A stretch of 64,000 nt of DNA from JACMLD01 sp039916305 (GTDB lineage: Bacteria; Bacteroidota; Bacteroidia; Chitinophagales; Chitinophagaceae): positions 1-64,000 of the forward strand of contig JBDSLR010000034.1 of assembly GCA_039916305.1 (NCBI GenBank). The letters are read 5' to 3'. The position numbers and the translations under genes are program-made. Positions 54,216 through 62,619 of the stretch are shown here, piece by piece. Position 1 is the first letter of the stretch, and every line of letters starts with the position of its first letter. Under the pieces are notes generated by a model. The model was not told the origin of the DNA and did not search any database. It saw only the letters and a list, made by a program, of their open reading frames with translations.

Positions 54216-55424
54216 ATGGCAGGTAATAAATTTATGTTTTCTACCGGTATTGAAAATAGTTATCCCACCATTCTTTTACCAGATGGCAGTACCAAACGGG
54301 TAGATGAACTGGAGAAAACAGATCACTATAACCAATGGCGAACCGATTTTCTGCTGGTCAAACAACTTGGAATTGAATTTCTCCGTTATGGACCACCCTA
54401 TTATAAAACGCATACCGCACCCGGCCAGTATGACTGGAGTTTTGCAGATGACACTTTTGCCCGGTTAAAAGAATTACACATAACTCCTATTGTTGATTTA
54501 CTCCATTTCGGAATCCCGGACTGGATGGGCAATTTTCAGAACCCCGATTTCCCGCATTATTTTGCTGAATACGCGGCTGCGTTTGCAAAAAGGTTCCCGG
54601 ATCTTCAACTCTATACGCCAATCAATGAGATTTTTATTACTGCTATGTTTTCTGCCCAGTATGGTTGGTGGAATGAACGCCTGCAGTCTGATGAGGCTTT
54701 TGTGAGAGCGCTCAAGCATCTCTGCCAGGCAAACATTCTGGCTATGCAGGAAATTCTGAAAATCCAGCCAGAAGCCAGTTTTATTCAAAGTGAATCCTCC
54801 GAATATTTTCATGCAATGGACCCGCAGGCAGTACCCCTGGCAAGATTTTTAAACCAGAAAAGATTTTTATCACTTGACCTCACTTATGGATACCCGCTAA
54901 ACGTTACAATGTATGAATTCCTCCTTAAGAATGGAATGACCAAAGAAGAATATCACTGGTTTAGTAAAAACCAGGTTAAGGCAAAATGCATTATGGGGAA
55001 TGATTACTATGTGACCAACGAACACCTGGTATTTCCCAACGGGCATACACAGGCTGCCGGAGAAATTTTTGGATACTATGTTATCACACATCAGTATTAC
55101 AAGCGCTACAAGCTGCCCATTATGCACACGGAAACCAATATTAAAATGCCCGCCTGCAAAGAGTGGCTCTTAAAACAATGGGCTAATGTACACCGCCTGA
55201 AACACGATGGAATTCCTATTATCGGCTTCACGTGGTACAGCCTTCTCCACCAGGTGGATTGGGATTCAGCCCTTCGTAATGACGCCGGGAATATCAATGA
55301 GCTGGGATTGTTTGACCTGAACCGCCAGATAATGCCTGTAGGAGAAGCTTACCAGGAACTTATCATGAACTGGAAAGACATCCTGAACGAAGAGAGCTAC
55401 GGATTAACCTTTGACAACTGGTAA
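54216..55424 (+). CDS. Divergent GH1-family glycoside hydrolase
   Basis: The 402-residue protein has a GH1-type barrel. It has SFADDTFARLKELHITPIVD, the acid/base E138 in TPINEIF, NDYYVTNEH and the nucleophile E306 in MHTETN. There is no signal peptide, so it should act in the cytoplasm. It shares the overall plan of the previous gene's first part (about 400 residues), which suggests an old duplication. It is 13 bases after that gene, the last of the operon with glf. Confidence 0.85.
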   Translation: MAGNKFMFSTGIENSYPTILLPDGSTKRVDELEKTDHYNQWRTDFLLVKQLGIEFLRYGPPYYKTHTAPGQYDWSFADDTFARLKELHITPIVDLLHFGIPDWMGNFQNPDFPHYFAEYAAAFAKRFPDLQLYTPINEIFITAMFSAQYGWWNERLQSDEAFVRALKHLCQANILAMQEILKIQPEASFIQSESSEYFHAMDPQAVPLARFLNQKRFLSLDLTYGYPLNVTMYEFLLKNGMTKEEYHWFSKNQVKAKCIMGNDYYVTNEHLVFPNGHTQAAGEIFGYYVITHQYYKRYKLPIMHTETNIKMPACKEWLLKQWANVHRLKHDGIPIIGFTWYSLLHQVDWDSALRNDAGNINELGLFDLNRQIMPVGEAYQELIMNWKDILNEESYGLTFDNW

Positions 55425-55441
55425 AATTGACCTGGCAAATG

Positions 55442-55627
55442 TCACCTTGTAAAGGTAGTGTCCTCTTTTATAATATTAGCTGTAAAATGACTGAACAAAT
55501 CTGCAATGTCGATTTTTTTATCCTGGCCATCCCGCACAGAATACTTTTGATCCAAATTGCTGTCGGCGGTTAAAGGCGTATATACTTTGGATTGTACCGG
55601 GCTAACTGGTTTATTTTCTGCTGACAT
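55442..55627 (-). CDS. Possible small hypothetical protein
   Basis: A 61-residue product from the ATG at 55627 (MSAENKPVSPVQSKVYTPLT) ending NIIKEDTTFTR. It is polar and has no family. A longer frame to 55732 adds Lys-rich residues that do not look real. It is convergent with the GH1 gene. Confidence 0.4.
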   Translation of the reverse strand: MSAENKPVSPVQSKVYTPLTADSNLDQKYSVRDGQDKKIDIADLFSHFTANIIKEDTTFTR

Positions 55628-56232
55628 CTTGTACATTTTATATAAAAACCTCAAAATTTGTACCATTTTGAGCTTTGTTTGGCAGCCGCGTTTTTTCCGG
55701 CTTACCGATGCAGATGGGAAAGATTTACCCAAAACGCTGCGCGTATATGTAGACGGGCTTCCTCGGGCTTACCAAATATTAAGACTGTTGGCGGAGGCCT
55801 GCTAGTCGTGGCTGCCGGATTTCTTGTCACTGCTATAAACAATTAATTCTCCTTCCGGGCTTGCAAGGCGGATAAATTTGCGTAGTCTTATTAGAATACG
55901 ATGTAAGTATGTTTTCATGAGTTGATTTAATAAAAATGCCCGCTGGTTAAGCAGGCATCGTTGTTTGGTTCCAACGCAAACATACAACCAGGTATCGCCA
56001 TTTCCACGACAAAACACCGGCTGTTCTTTGATTGGCAAGCTGCGGGAAAAACGCTAAACCCTTAACGCTGAAAGGCTTTACCAGTCTTCCACTATGATCA
56101 CCAAGCAATAAAAACGCTGGCAAAAATTTAGGGGCGAATAGAAGTTTGCCCGAAGCTCGCTTCAGTCCTCCGCTCTTTATGCCTACCGTTTCCCCGTAAC
56201 GCAAGCTTCCGCATTTTTCCTATATTGAGGGT
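55628..56232. other. No firm gene: possible phage or island remnants
   Basis: About 600 bases. Plus-strand frames end in GLPRAYQILRLLAEAC and in GLPNIKTVGGGLLVVAAGFL; the latter looks like the end of a small membrane protein. On the minus strand a 38-residue frame starts MKTYLHRILIRLRKFIRLAS at 55918. None can be confirmed by reading. These may be decayed small genes of an inserted element. Confidence 0.3.
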
Positions 56233-56574
56233 ATGTACCAGGTGTATGTTATTGAACTATCCAAAAAGGTATTTTCAGAAGACACTAAATTTCGCAACGC
56301 CAATCCACAGTTCAATGCTGTACTGGAATGTTTATATGTGGGCATGACAAGCAAGACCCCGCAAGAACGGTTCAAACAACACAAAACCGGTTACATTAAC
56401 AGCAAAGGTTACAACTTGTCTGCTGCCATCGTGCGCAAATATGGCAGCTATCTCCGGCCAAGCCTTTACAATCATATCAACCTAAAACCCATGAGCCGCG
56501 TGCAAGCGCTTGCCATGGAAAAAAAACTTGCCCTGGATTTGAGGAGAAAAGGTTATGCGGTATGGTTCAATTAA
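56233..56574 (+). CDS. GIY-YIG-type nuclease-like protein
   Basis: The 113-residue product has the strand MYQVYVIELSKK, then LECLYVGMTSKTPQERFKQH, where YVIEL and YVGMT take the positions of the GIY-YIG motif, with the conserved Arg in ERF and the Glu in AMEKKLALDL. Such domains cut DNA or are parts of mobile elements. It is small and stand-alone, as in some phage and integron genes. Confidence 0.75.
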   Translation: MYQVYVIELSKKVFSEDTKFRNANPQFNAVLECLYVGMTSKTPQERFKQHKTGYINSKGYNLSAAIVRKYGSYLRPSLYNHINLKPMSRVQALAMEKKLALDLRRKGYAVWFN

Positions 56575-56883
56575 TTGAATATTATACAAAGCTTATGTCC
56601 ACAATTGCATGATTAAAAAAGCTGGTAAATTCCATTTTGTTCTTAATACCCTCAAACAAAAATTGCGCGGCACCAGCAGGACGACGGTAAGGCTGTCAAT
56701 CGAAAAAAGTTTAGCGGGAAAGTGTTTATTCCCGATATAAGACTTCCGCATACTTTATTTAAACCCGCACGTCGGAAAAAAAATTACCGCCTTATTATTA
56801 TCACGTTATTTGTAGCAATCTGCACATTACACATCAGCAAAAAAAATATTTCAAGGCGCAGTGCATAATAATTTCATTAAAAA
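56575..56883. other. Gene-free AT-rich stretch
   Basis: About 310 bases, high A+T, no convincing frame. It precedes a 38-residue frame starting at 56884. The promoter of that small frame and the next gene should lie here. Confidence 0.35.
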
Positions 56884-57000
56884 ATGCTTACCCCTATTGC
56901 AAATCTAAAACCCGCCTATTATCTTGTGCCTACTTCCGCATTAAAATCAGTCTATTCCAATGAAATACCAGGCTTAACCCGTGTATTCACTTTAAAATAG
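56884..57000 (+). CDS. Possible tiny protein upstream of the phage-like gene
   Basis: A 38-residue frame (MLTPIANLKPAYYLVPTSAL, ending LTRVFTLK) that stops 5 bases before the start of the next gene (57006). Its codons are ordinary and the close spacing suggests a co-transcribed pair. There is no known family. Confidence 0.35.
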   Translation: MLTPIANLKPAYYLVPTSALKSVYSNEIPGLTRVFTLK

Positions 57001-57005
57001 ACTAT

Positions 57006-57461
57006 ATGATCCACACAAAAGAACTCCGCTTTGGCAACAAGATCAAAACACGCCATGGACAGGTAATCACCGTACAGCAGATTCTAAGCAACACCATTGT
57101 ATACGACAGCAAAATAGAAGTAAACCGTGAACCGGTTGCAGCAGGTGGTATGCGTACAAAAGATTATTTCGCACAGCTTAGTGAGGTAGTTAAAGAAGTT
57201 GATTGTAATGATACAGAACCCATCGCTTTGTCGGAAGACATTTTAAGACATTGTGGTTTTAGAAATTACCTGCGCGAACAATGGATACTCAAAATAGGCA
57301 ATACCAATTTCGACTGGGAATTTGTTGATGGGCGCCTCAGGCTTAGAAACCCGGCTCCCTGTTTAACAAGCATACAATATGTACACCAGCTGCAAAACTT
57401 TCTTTTCGCCGTTGCAGATTATGAACTGGCTTTTACGGGCTACGCTGCAGTTTTATTGTAA
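57006..57461 (+). CDS. Phage-related hypothetical protein ('ELRxGN' family)
   Basis: The 151-residue protein starts MIHTKELRFGNKIKTRHGQV, and has IALSEDILRHCGFRN in the middle and SIQYVHQLQNFLFAV near the end. This pattern (ELRxGNxV, ...PLTxExLxxCGF, ...YVHQLQNLYFAL) is common in Bacteroidota prophages and islands; the function is unknown. It supports a mobile origin for the 55-58 kb segment. Confidence 0.7.
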   Translation: MIHTKELRFGNKIKTRHGQVITVQQILSNTIVYDSKIEVNREPVAAGGMRTKDYFAQLSEVVKEVDCNDTEPIALSEDILRHCGFRNYLREQWILKIGNTNFDWEFVDGRLRLRNPAPCLTSIQYVHQLQNFLFAVADYELAFTGYAAVLL

Positions 57462-57533
57462 TAACATTGCGAAGAACAGCATTGCTCATTAGCGGCCCTG
57501 CACGTTAAGCATGGCGACCGGCATTTTCGGAAT

Positions 57534-57731
57534 CTATTCGTTCTTTAATTGACTGCAATCGCAGCACCCAGATTGCAGAAAGCCTGAACAACATACTGTG
57601 TTTCCGCGTTCAGGTTTACACACATCCAAATCCACCACGTTAATATTATCATTACCGCAGCTGCTACAAGCAGATAATGCGCAGTCAATTTTTTGTATAG
57701 CTGTAATATTATACTCATGACTATTAATCAT
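57534..57731 (-). CDS. Possible small Cys-rich protein
   Basis: A 65-residue product with nine cysteines (CSSCGNDN, NTVCCSGFLQSGCCDCS), of the look of a zinc-binding small protein. It overlaps the end of the frame at 57724-57945 by 8 bases, as in a coupled pair. It is not assigned to a known family. Confidence 0.45.
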   Translation of the reverse strand: MINSHEYNITAIQKIDCALSACSSCGNDNINVVDLDVCKPERGNTVCCSGFLQSGCCDCSQLKNE

Positions 57732-57945
57732 GATCTTTTAGAGCAGGTCGTACAACTGCCCAGGGAATGCTATGCCGCTGCACGCAACCTTTAGAATACA
57801 ATACCATCACGGATGGGATTTGGCTCACTGCTATATCCCATCCGTTTTTTTCTGCTACCAGATAAAAATACTGGCCTGCCCTTACAGCAATTATTGCACT
57901 GCGATGCCCTAAGCATGTTACTGATGCAAAGCATTCAATCAGCAT
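57724..57945 (-). CDS. Possible small hypothetical protein
   Basis: A 73-residue frame (MLIECFASVTCLGHRSAII...) with protein-like codon use and a pattern of strands (YFYLVAEKNGWDIAV). Its stop overlaps the start of the Cys-rich frame by 8 bases. It has no known family and lies in the accessory segment. Confidence 0.45.
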   Translation of the reverse strand: MLIECFASVTCLGHRSAIIAVRAGQYFYLVAEKNGWDIAVSQIPSVMVLYSKGCVQRHSIPWAVVRPALKDHD

Positions 57946-58084
57946 ACTAATGAAATATCCTGGATGGATAAGCCGCCACTTGTTTTGCCAGTAACAACAG
58001 CCCGCAGATGAGGTCTATAAAAAATCCACCCTGTGCGGGAGGTATGGTATTTATATATCATTATCTTACATAAAAAATGCAGTT

Positions 58085-58459
58085 ATGAGAGAAGTTATTT
58101 ATACACCCAATGCGCCGGAGCCAATAGGTCCATTTTCGCAGGCTATCAGAGCACAGGGTATTTTTTTATATGTCTCCGGAAGCATTGGCATGAAAGATGG
58201 TTTTCTTATCGACGGTGGTATAAAAATGGAAACCCAGCAGGCATTGGAAAATATCAGCGCCGTTTTACAAAAAGCCGGTTATTCACTGGCGGATGCCGTG
58301 AAAGTAAATGTCTACCTGACAGACATGGCTGATTTTGCCGGCATGAATGAAATTTATGCCAGCTATTTTTTTAACCCGGCACCCGCACGCACCACAGTGC
58401 AGGTAAGCCGGCTGCCCAAAGATGCTGTCGTAGAGATTGAACTGGTAGCTGTAAAATAA
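58085..58459 (+). CDS. RidA-family enamine/imine deaminase
   Basis: The 124-residue protein starts MREVIYTPNAPEPIGPFSQA, with the RidA motif APxPIGPYSQA, and has PAPARTTVQVSRLPKDAVVEIE with the catalytic Arg in PARTTV. RidA proteins hydrolyse reactive 2-aminoacrylate from PLP enzymes. It is of normal length and single. Confidence 0.92.
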   Translation: MREVIYTPNAPEPIGPFSQAIRAQGIFLYVSGSIGMKDGFLIDGGIKMETQQALENISAVLQKAGYSLADAVKVNVYLTDMADFAGMNEIYASYFFNPAPARTTVQVSRLPKDAVVEIELVAVK

Positions 58460-58612
58460 ATTGATATAAAAGCGCAGCCGCCTGCTGTAAAAAGCCGCCC
58501 GCGCTTGTCTCATTTCTAAACAGGCACCCTTCAGTTGCCATTTGCCACCGCCGAGCAGATAAATTTTTATGGAATGTGTAAATAACCAATTTTTGCAGGA
58601 AAGCATTTAATT

Positions 58613-59224
58613 ATGAGAATAGATCAACGCCATGTACCATTCGTTTATACACTCGTTGTACTGACAATTATTTCCCTTGCATCCTTTACGCCGCGGGGCA
58701 ATCAGCAAAAAGTGAAAGAATATTTTTCTATACCCGGACCGGTTGAGTACAATAAAACCATGTATCAATTATCATGGAGTGCTCACCCCGCGGCTAATTA
58801 TTACAAGCAGGAATATATACCGGCCGGCGAAAAATCGGAATCCTTTAACCAAATGATAATGGTGGAGTTGGTGCTGGGTGATATAGCTGCAAAAGATGCG
58901 GTAAAAGCTAAAATTGCGGAACTGGAGCAACGCAAAAAAACCGATCCACTGGCCAATTACCAGGTAATAGAAAACAAGGCAACCGGCGAATACCTCCTTG
59001 ATTTTATCATGAGCCAGGGGCCAGTTGCGGAATGGAACATGTACCGCTATATGAAGCTAAAAGATGCATCCGGCAAAAAAGGCATACAATTATTTGCTTA
59101 CAGTAAACGCGCCTATGGTGCAGCTACAAATAACTTTTTGAAGACCCTTAAAACAACACGCACGCCCCAAATAAACGCTTTTGCAGCATATGCAATACCA
59201 GCCATAAAGTTGAAGGCTGAATAA
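58613..59224 (+). CDS. Hypothetical secreted protein
   Basis: The 203-residue protein has an N-terminal hydrophobic signal (FVYTLVVLTIISLASFTPRG) and a mature domain with AHPAANYYKQEYIPAGE and alternating strands. Its family is not recognised. It is convergent with the TonB-like gene. Confidence 0.6.
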   Translation: MRIDQRHVPFVYTLVVLTIISLASFTPRGNQQKVKEYFSIPGPVEYNKTMYQLSWSAHPAANYYKQEYIPAGEKSESFNQMIMVELVLGDIAAKDAVKAKIAELEQRKKTDPLANYQVIENKATGEYLLDFIMSQGPVAEWNMYRYMKLKDASGKKGIQLFAYSKRAYGAATNNFLKTLKTTRTPQINAFAAYAIPAIKLKAE

Positions 59225-59256
59225 GCATGTCCCGAAAATGGGGAAGCTAAAGAAAA

Positions 59257-59679
59257 TTACCCGCCGCTTAGCCTCAATGTAAGCGGCATTCTTTTGTATG
59301 ATCTTACTTTACGGCCGTCTTTTATGGCAACTGTCCATTTACCGCTTTTCCGGTATATCCGCAAAGCCTCTTCCCGCAACAGCTCAGGGCCGCTGATCAC
59401 ATGCATATTTGTTAACCGGCCGTCTTTTTCAACAACAAACTCCACTATAACGGTGCCCTCTACCCGTTGTTCTATAGCATGCGGCGGATAAACAAGGTTA
59501 TTGGTAAGATAACGTATCCATGCCCTTTGCAGGCCAGGAAAATCGGCCTCCACGTCAACTTTTGTATAAATGGAATCATCGGTGATTGCTATTAATACGG
59601 AGTCTTGTATGGGTTGATTTTGGGCCTGTAATACGATGGTTCCAAAAACCTGGATAAATACAATAAAAATCTTTTTCAT
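59257..59679 (-). CDS. TonB-like C-terminal domain protein
   Basis: The 140-residue protein has a signal peptide (MKKIFIVFIQVFGTIVLQA) and a TonB C-terminal domain, VYPPHAIEQRVEGTVIVEFV with VEKDGRLTNMHVISG and LTLRLSGG. It lacks the N-terminal membrane anchor and Pro-rich linker of full TonB, so it is probably a periplasmic or secreted TonB-C-like protein. These proteins are numerous in Bacteroidota. Confidence 0.85.
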   Translation of the reverse strand: MKKIFIVFIQVFGTIVLQAQNQPIQDSVLIAITDDSIYTKVDVEADFPGLQRAWIRYLTNNLVYPPHAIEQRVEGTVIVEFVVEKDGRLTNMHVISGPELLREEALRIYRKSGKWTVAIKDGRKVRSYKRMPLTLRLSGG

Positions 59680-59910
59680 GGCATGTAATTTATTTGGTAG
59701 CCGGCAAATTAAAAATATATTATCCCTGCTTATGATCAGCCCGTGTTTTCACGGGATTAAAGGCAGTATTTGAAACTCTATTGAATAGCAATTCTTACAA
59801 TCAATTCTTATCCGGCAGGTATCTTAAAAGAATTATCGCTCTCTTGCCCGGCAGTTTGTTTATGGCAATCACCCTACAAATAATTATCTTACTGTCTTTA
59901 AACAGACACA

Positions 59911-61197
59911 ATGAAAAAATATTTTTCCCTGGTTGTGTGTTCATTGATTATGTACGCCGCACATGCCCAGGCACTGTCAAAAACAGAACAAAAAATTGTG
60001 GCCGCTGCAGAAGCCGGCATGCCCGCAGCTATCCAGCTGTTAAAGGAATCAGTAAATATCAACAGCGGCACATTTAATATTGCCGGCGTAAAAAAAACAG
60101 GTGAACTGTATGCCAGGGAACTGGCCGCCCTGGGCTTTACCATAGATTGGATACCCATGCCCGATTCACTGAAGCGCGCAGGCCACTTAGTAGCCTGGCG
60201 CAAAGGAAAGAAAGGACAAAAATTGTTGCTGATAGGTCACCTGGACACCGTGTTTGAACCCGGCATGCCAACCAATCCTTTTGCCATGCTTACTGACAGC
60301 ACTGCTACCGGGCAGGGTGTTAATGATATGAAAGGTGGAGATGTGCTGGTGATTGCCGCACTGAAAGCATTGCATCAGCAGCATTTGCTGGATAATACAA
60401 GTATTACCGTATACTTTACCGGGGATGAAGAAAATGCGGGCGAACCCCGCCAAATCAGCCGCGGTGATTTTATAGAACGGGCCCAACAACATGATATAGC
60501 GCTTGCTTTTGAGGGCGCCACTGGGTTGAATATTGTTGCTACTGCGCGGCGCGGCGCCAGCGAATGGAAACTGGAAACAACAGCGCAACAGGCGCATTCT
60601 TCCGGCATCTTTGGTAAAGCCGGGTATGGCAGCATTTATGAAGCCGCCCGCATCATCAATGGTTTCAGGGAGAAATTAAGTAATGAACAATACCTCACTT
60701 TTAACCCGGCTTTGTTTGTCGGCGGTTCGGATATACAGTATGATTCCACAACGCAAAAGGGTGCAGTTGCCGGTAAAACCAATATTATATCGCCTAAAAC
60801 AGTCGTCATTGGAGACCTCCGTTTTCTTACCGAAGCACAAAAACAAAACGCCCGTAATACCATGCGCATGATTGTATTGCAGCACCTGGCCGGTACCAGT
60901 GCCAGTATCAGTTTTAAAGATGGTATTCCCGCAATGCCACCAACAGCGGGTAATGATTCACTGGTAAAAACAGTAAATGAAGTAAGCCTTGCATTGGGTT
61001 ATGGCGAAGTATTGGCAGGCGACCCCGCCCTGCGGGGAGCAGGGGATATTTCTTATATCGCCGCGTACCTTAATTGTTTGGATGGCCTCGGCGCTTCGGG
61101 CAAAGGCGCGCATGCCCCCGGAGAAATCATTAACCTGGCTGAGTATCCAAAGCTGGTTAAAAGAACTGCGCTGGTTATTTACAGACTTACAAAATAA
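59911..61197 (+). CDS. M20-family metallopeptidase (glutamate carboxypeptidase-like)
   Basis: The 428-residue protein has a signal peptide (MKKYFSLVVCSLIMYAAHAQ) and the M20 metal site: H110-L-D112 in LIGHLDTVFE, D139 in GVNDMKGGD and E173/E174 in GDEENAG. It resembles carboxypeptidase G2. Being exported, it may cleave a C-terminal glutamate or an acyl amino acid in the periplasm; the substrate is not known. Confidence 0.92.
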   Translation: MKKYFSLVVCSLIMYAAHAQALSKTEQKIVAAAEAGMPAAIQLLKESVNINSGTFNIAGVKKTGELYARELAALGFTIDWIPMPDSLKRAGHLVAWRKGKKGQKLLLIGHLDTVFEPGMPTNPFAMLTDSTATGQGVNDMKGGDVLVIAALKALHQQHLLDNTSITVYFTGDEENAGEPRQISRGDFIERAQQHDIALAFEGATGLNIVATARRGASEWKLETTAQQAHSSGIFGKAGYGSIYEAARIINGFREKLSNEQYLTFNPALFVGGSDIQYDSTTQKGAVAGKTNIISPKTVVIGDLRFLTEAQKQNARNTMRMIVLQHLAGTSASISFKDGIPAMPPTAGNDSLVKTVNEVSLALGYGEVLAGDPALRGAGDISYIAAYLNCLDGLGASGKGAHAPGEIINLAEYPKLVKRTALVIYRLTK

Positions 61198-61265
61198 GCT
61201 GGTCTGTATGTACAGTTTAACCAATGGCATTTTATATTGCAGTATCTGGCATAATAGCCAAACTG

Positions 61266-61724
61266 CTACCTTGCTTTTATGCGCATATCAAAAGGATAAT
61301 CACTTGCATCCAGGAACTTTATGAGCCCGGCATCAGCATGTGCGGGGTTAATAAGGTAATTCCATTCTTCCGGTATAATAACGGAGGGCAATTTGATTAA
61401 TAATTTTTCGGCGCTCCTTAAAATGGCTGTTCCAAAATCTTTGGTGGAAGATGGGGCGGGATGTTGCTGCCAGTCGCCCGGCAGATCTGCCATGGAAAAC
61501 GAAATGATACTGTCAGCAGGTACTTCAAATCTTGCAATGCTTAGGCCCCGTGGTATATCGTCTATGTTAACGTTGACAGCATATTCCAGTACTGCCAGCG
61601 CCCTGGATGCTGCTGTATACACACATGCAGTATTTTTATGGTTCCAGCGTCCGCCAAAAAGCCTGGCACCTTCTCCGCTAAGATCGGCTGCATATTTTGA
61701 TCGGGCAATGCGGTAAACAATCAT
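61266..61724 (-). CDS. RES-domain toxin (NAD+ phosphorylase type)
   Basis: The 152-residue product (from the ATG at 61724, MIVYRIARSKYAADL) has the RES motif: Arg in FGGRWNHKN, the Glu in ALAVLEYAVN and the Ser just upstream (AASRALAVLEYA). RES toxins consume NAD+. The cognate Xre-type antitoxin gene lies upstream on the same strand but is separated by about 290 bases, although such pairs usually overlap or touch. Confidence 0.9.
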   Translation of the reverse strand: MIVYRIARSKYAADLSGEGARLFGGRWNHKNTACVYTAASRALAVLEYAVNVNIDDIPRGLSIARFEVPADSIISFSMADLPGDWQQHPAPSSTKDFGTAILRSAEKLLIKLPSVIIPEEWNYLINPAHADAGLIKFLDASDYPFDMRIKAR

Positions 61725-61727
61725 CAA

Positions 61728-62018
61728 TCAGTATTATTTGTGGCGTCTGTAAAATCTGCTGCCACTGGTTTGATTACTGGGGCAAAAATTTACACATAGA
61801 TGACCAGGAGATAGACAGCCAAACACGCATTTGTGAATCCGAAGAATGCCAGGAAAAATATTGATTATCCGGCCTTATGAGGTTAGCAAATTTTCAGAAA
61901 TGTTTCTCTTGCTGCAGTAATAAAATTTGTGCACGCACCAGGCTCTCTCTACTTGTTCCCAGTAAACTTAGGAGGGCCTAACCGTAGGTCAGAACAACTT
62001 AGCAGTTCTTTAATTGCA
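61728..62018. other. Gap between toxin and antitoxin genes, with a Cys-rich short frame
   Basis: About 290 bases. On the plus strand a frame near 61745-61864 reads with Cys-rich content (CGVCKICCHWFDYWGKN, then RICESEECQEKY) but has no ATG. A second 34-residue frame (61877-61981) starts MRLANFQKCFSCCSNKICA. Neither is assigned. They may be remnants of a gene or of an insertion that separated the pair. Confidence 0.3.
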
Positions 62019-62537
62019 CTATGCAAACACCCCGTAATCTATTCTTCCTACCAGGTTTTTAACTTCTTCGCGGCCAAACTGGCTGCTTACCAAATCAAAG
62101 GGGGCCTGGTTACCGAGTGCTTTATTAGGACGGAACATCCATTGATTGAATGTTTCCTTGTCTCCAAAGACTTCGTACCCGTAAGAATAAATATCTTCCA
62201 GGCCTACAATCTTCTCACTTACAGCAAAATTGAATGTATCAGATCCTTTTATATTAATGAGCGTAGCCCTTGCGGTAGACAGCCCCTGCGCCAGGGTGTC
62301 ATAATCAAGGCCGGCATTTTCTTTGAGTACTTCCAGCTCATCTTTGGTAATACCCTTTTTAACCATGGCCAGTTTTTCCATGGGGGTTAAATGATTGGCA
62401 GGCCGGCGGCCATTTAATATGATTTTTTGTTTTACCTTTTTTGTTTTTAAAAGCAGCACGGAAGGCTCATTTAAATGTGCTGGCGGCAGATTACCGGTAG
62501 TATATTTCTTTTGATTCTTTATGGGAAGGGATGCCAT
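62019..62537 (-). CDS. Xre/MbcA/ParS-type antitoxin (DUF2384) for the RES toxin
   Basis: The 172-residue product, from the ATG at 62537 (MASLPIKNQKKY), has a helix-turn-helix-like part (GLDYDTLAQGLSTARATLIN) and the C-terminal toxin-binding domain with ALGNQAPFDLVSSQFGREEV and VGRIDYGVF. This is the antitoxin of the RES/Xre type. The toxin gene is downstream on the same strand, after a gap of about 290 bases. A candidate promoter lies at 62564-62595. Confidence 0.88.
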   Translation of the reverse strand: MASLPIKNQKKYTTGNLPPAHLNEPSVLLLKTKKVKQKIILNGRRPANHLTPMEKLAMVKKGITKDELEVLKENAGLDYDTLAQGLSTARATLINIKGSDTFNFAVSEKIVGLEDIYSYGYEVFGDKETFNQWMFRPNKALGNQAPFDLVSSQFGREEVKNLVGRIDYGVFA

Positions 62538-62563
62538 AGTATATATTTTTACCAAATGTGATG

Positions 62564-62595
62564 TAAATTTATACTAATTACACCTAAAAAGCAAA
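62564..62595 (-). promoter_or_regulatory. Candidate Bacteroidota promoter for the antitoxin gene
   Basis: On the minus strand TTTG (complement at 62592-62595) is followed after 20 bases by TAAATTTA (62564-62571). This is close to the Bacteroidota TTTG / TAnnTTTG promoter. The antitoxin start at 62537 is 27 bases downstream of the second box. Confidence 0.4.
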
Positions 62596-62619
62596 TTTTT
62601 GCAGGCATTGGATAACCTA

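Noticed and set aside
57534..58332. Additional frames on the plus strand near the RidA gene start
   Set aside because: The RidA frame at 58085 is clear; the others are in other frames of the same bases.
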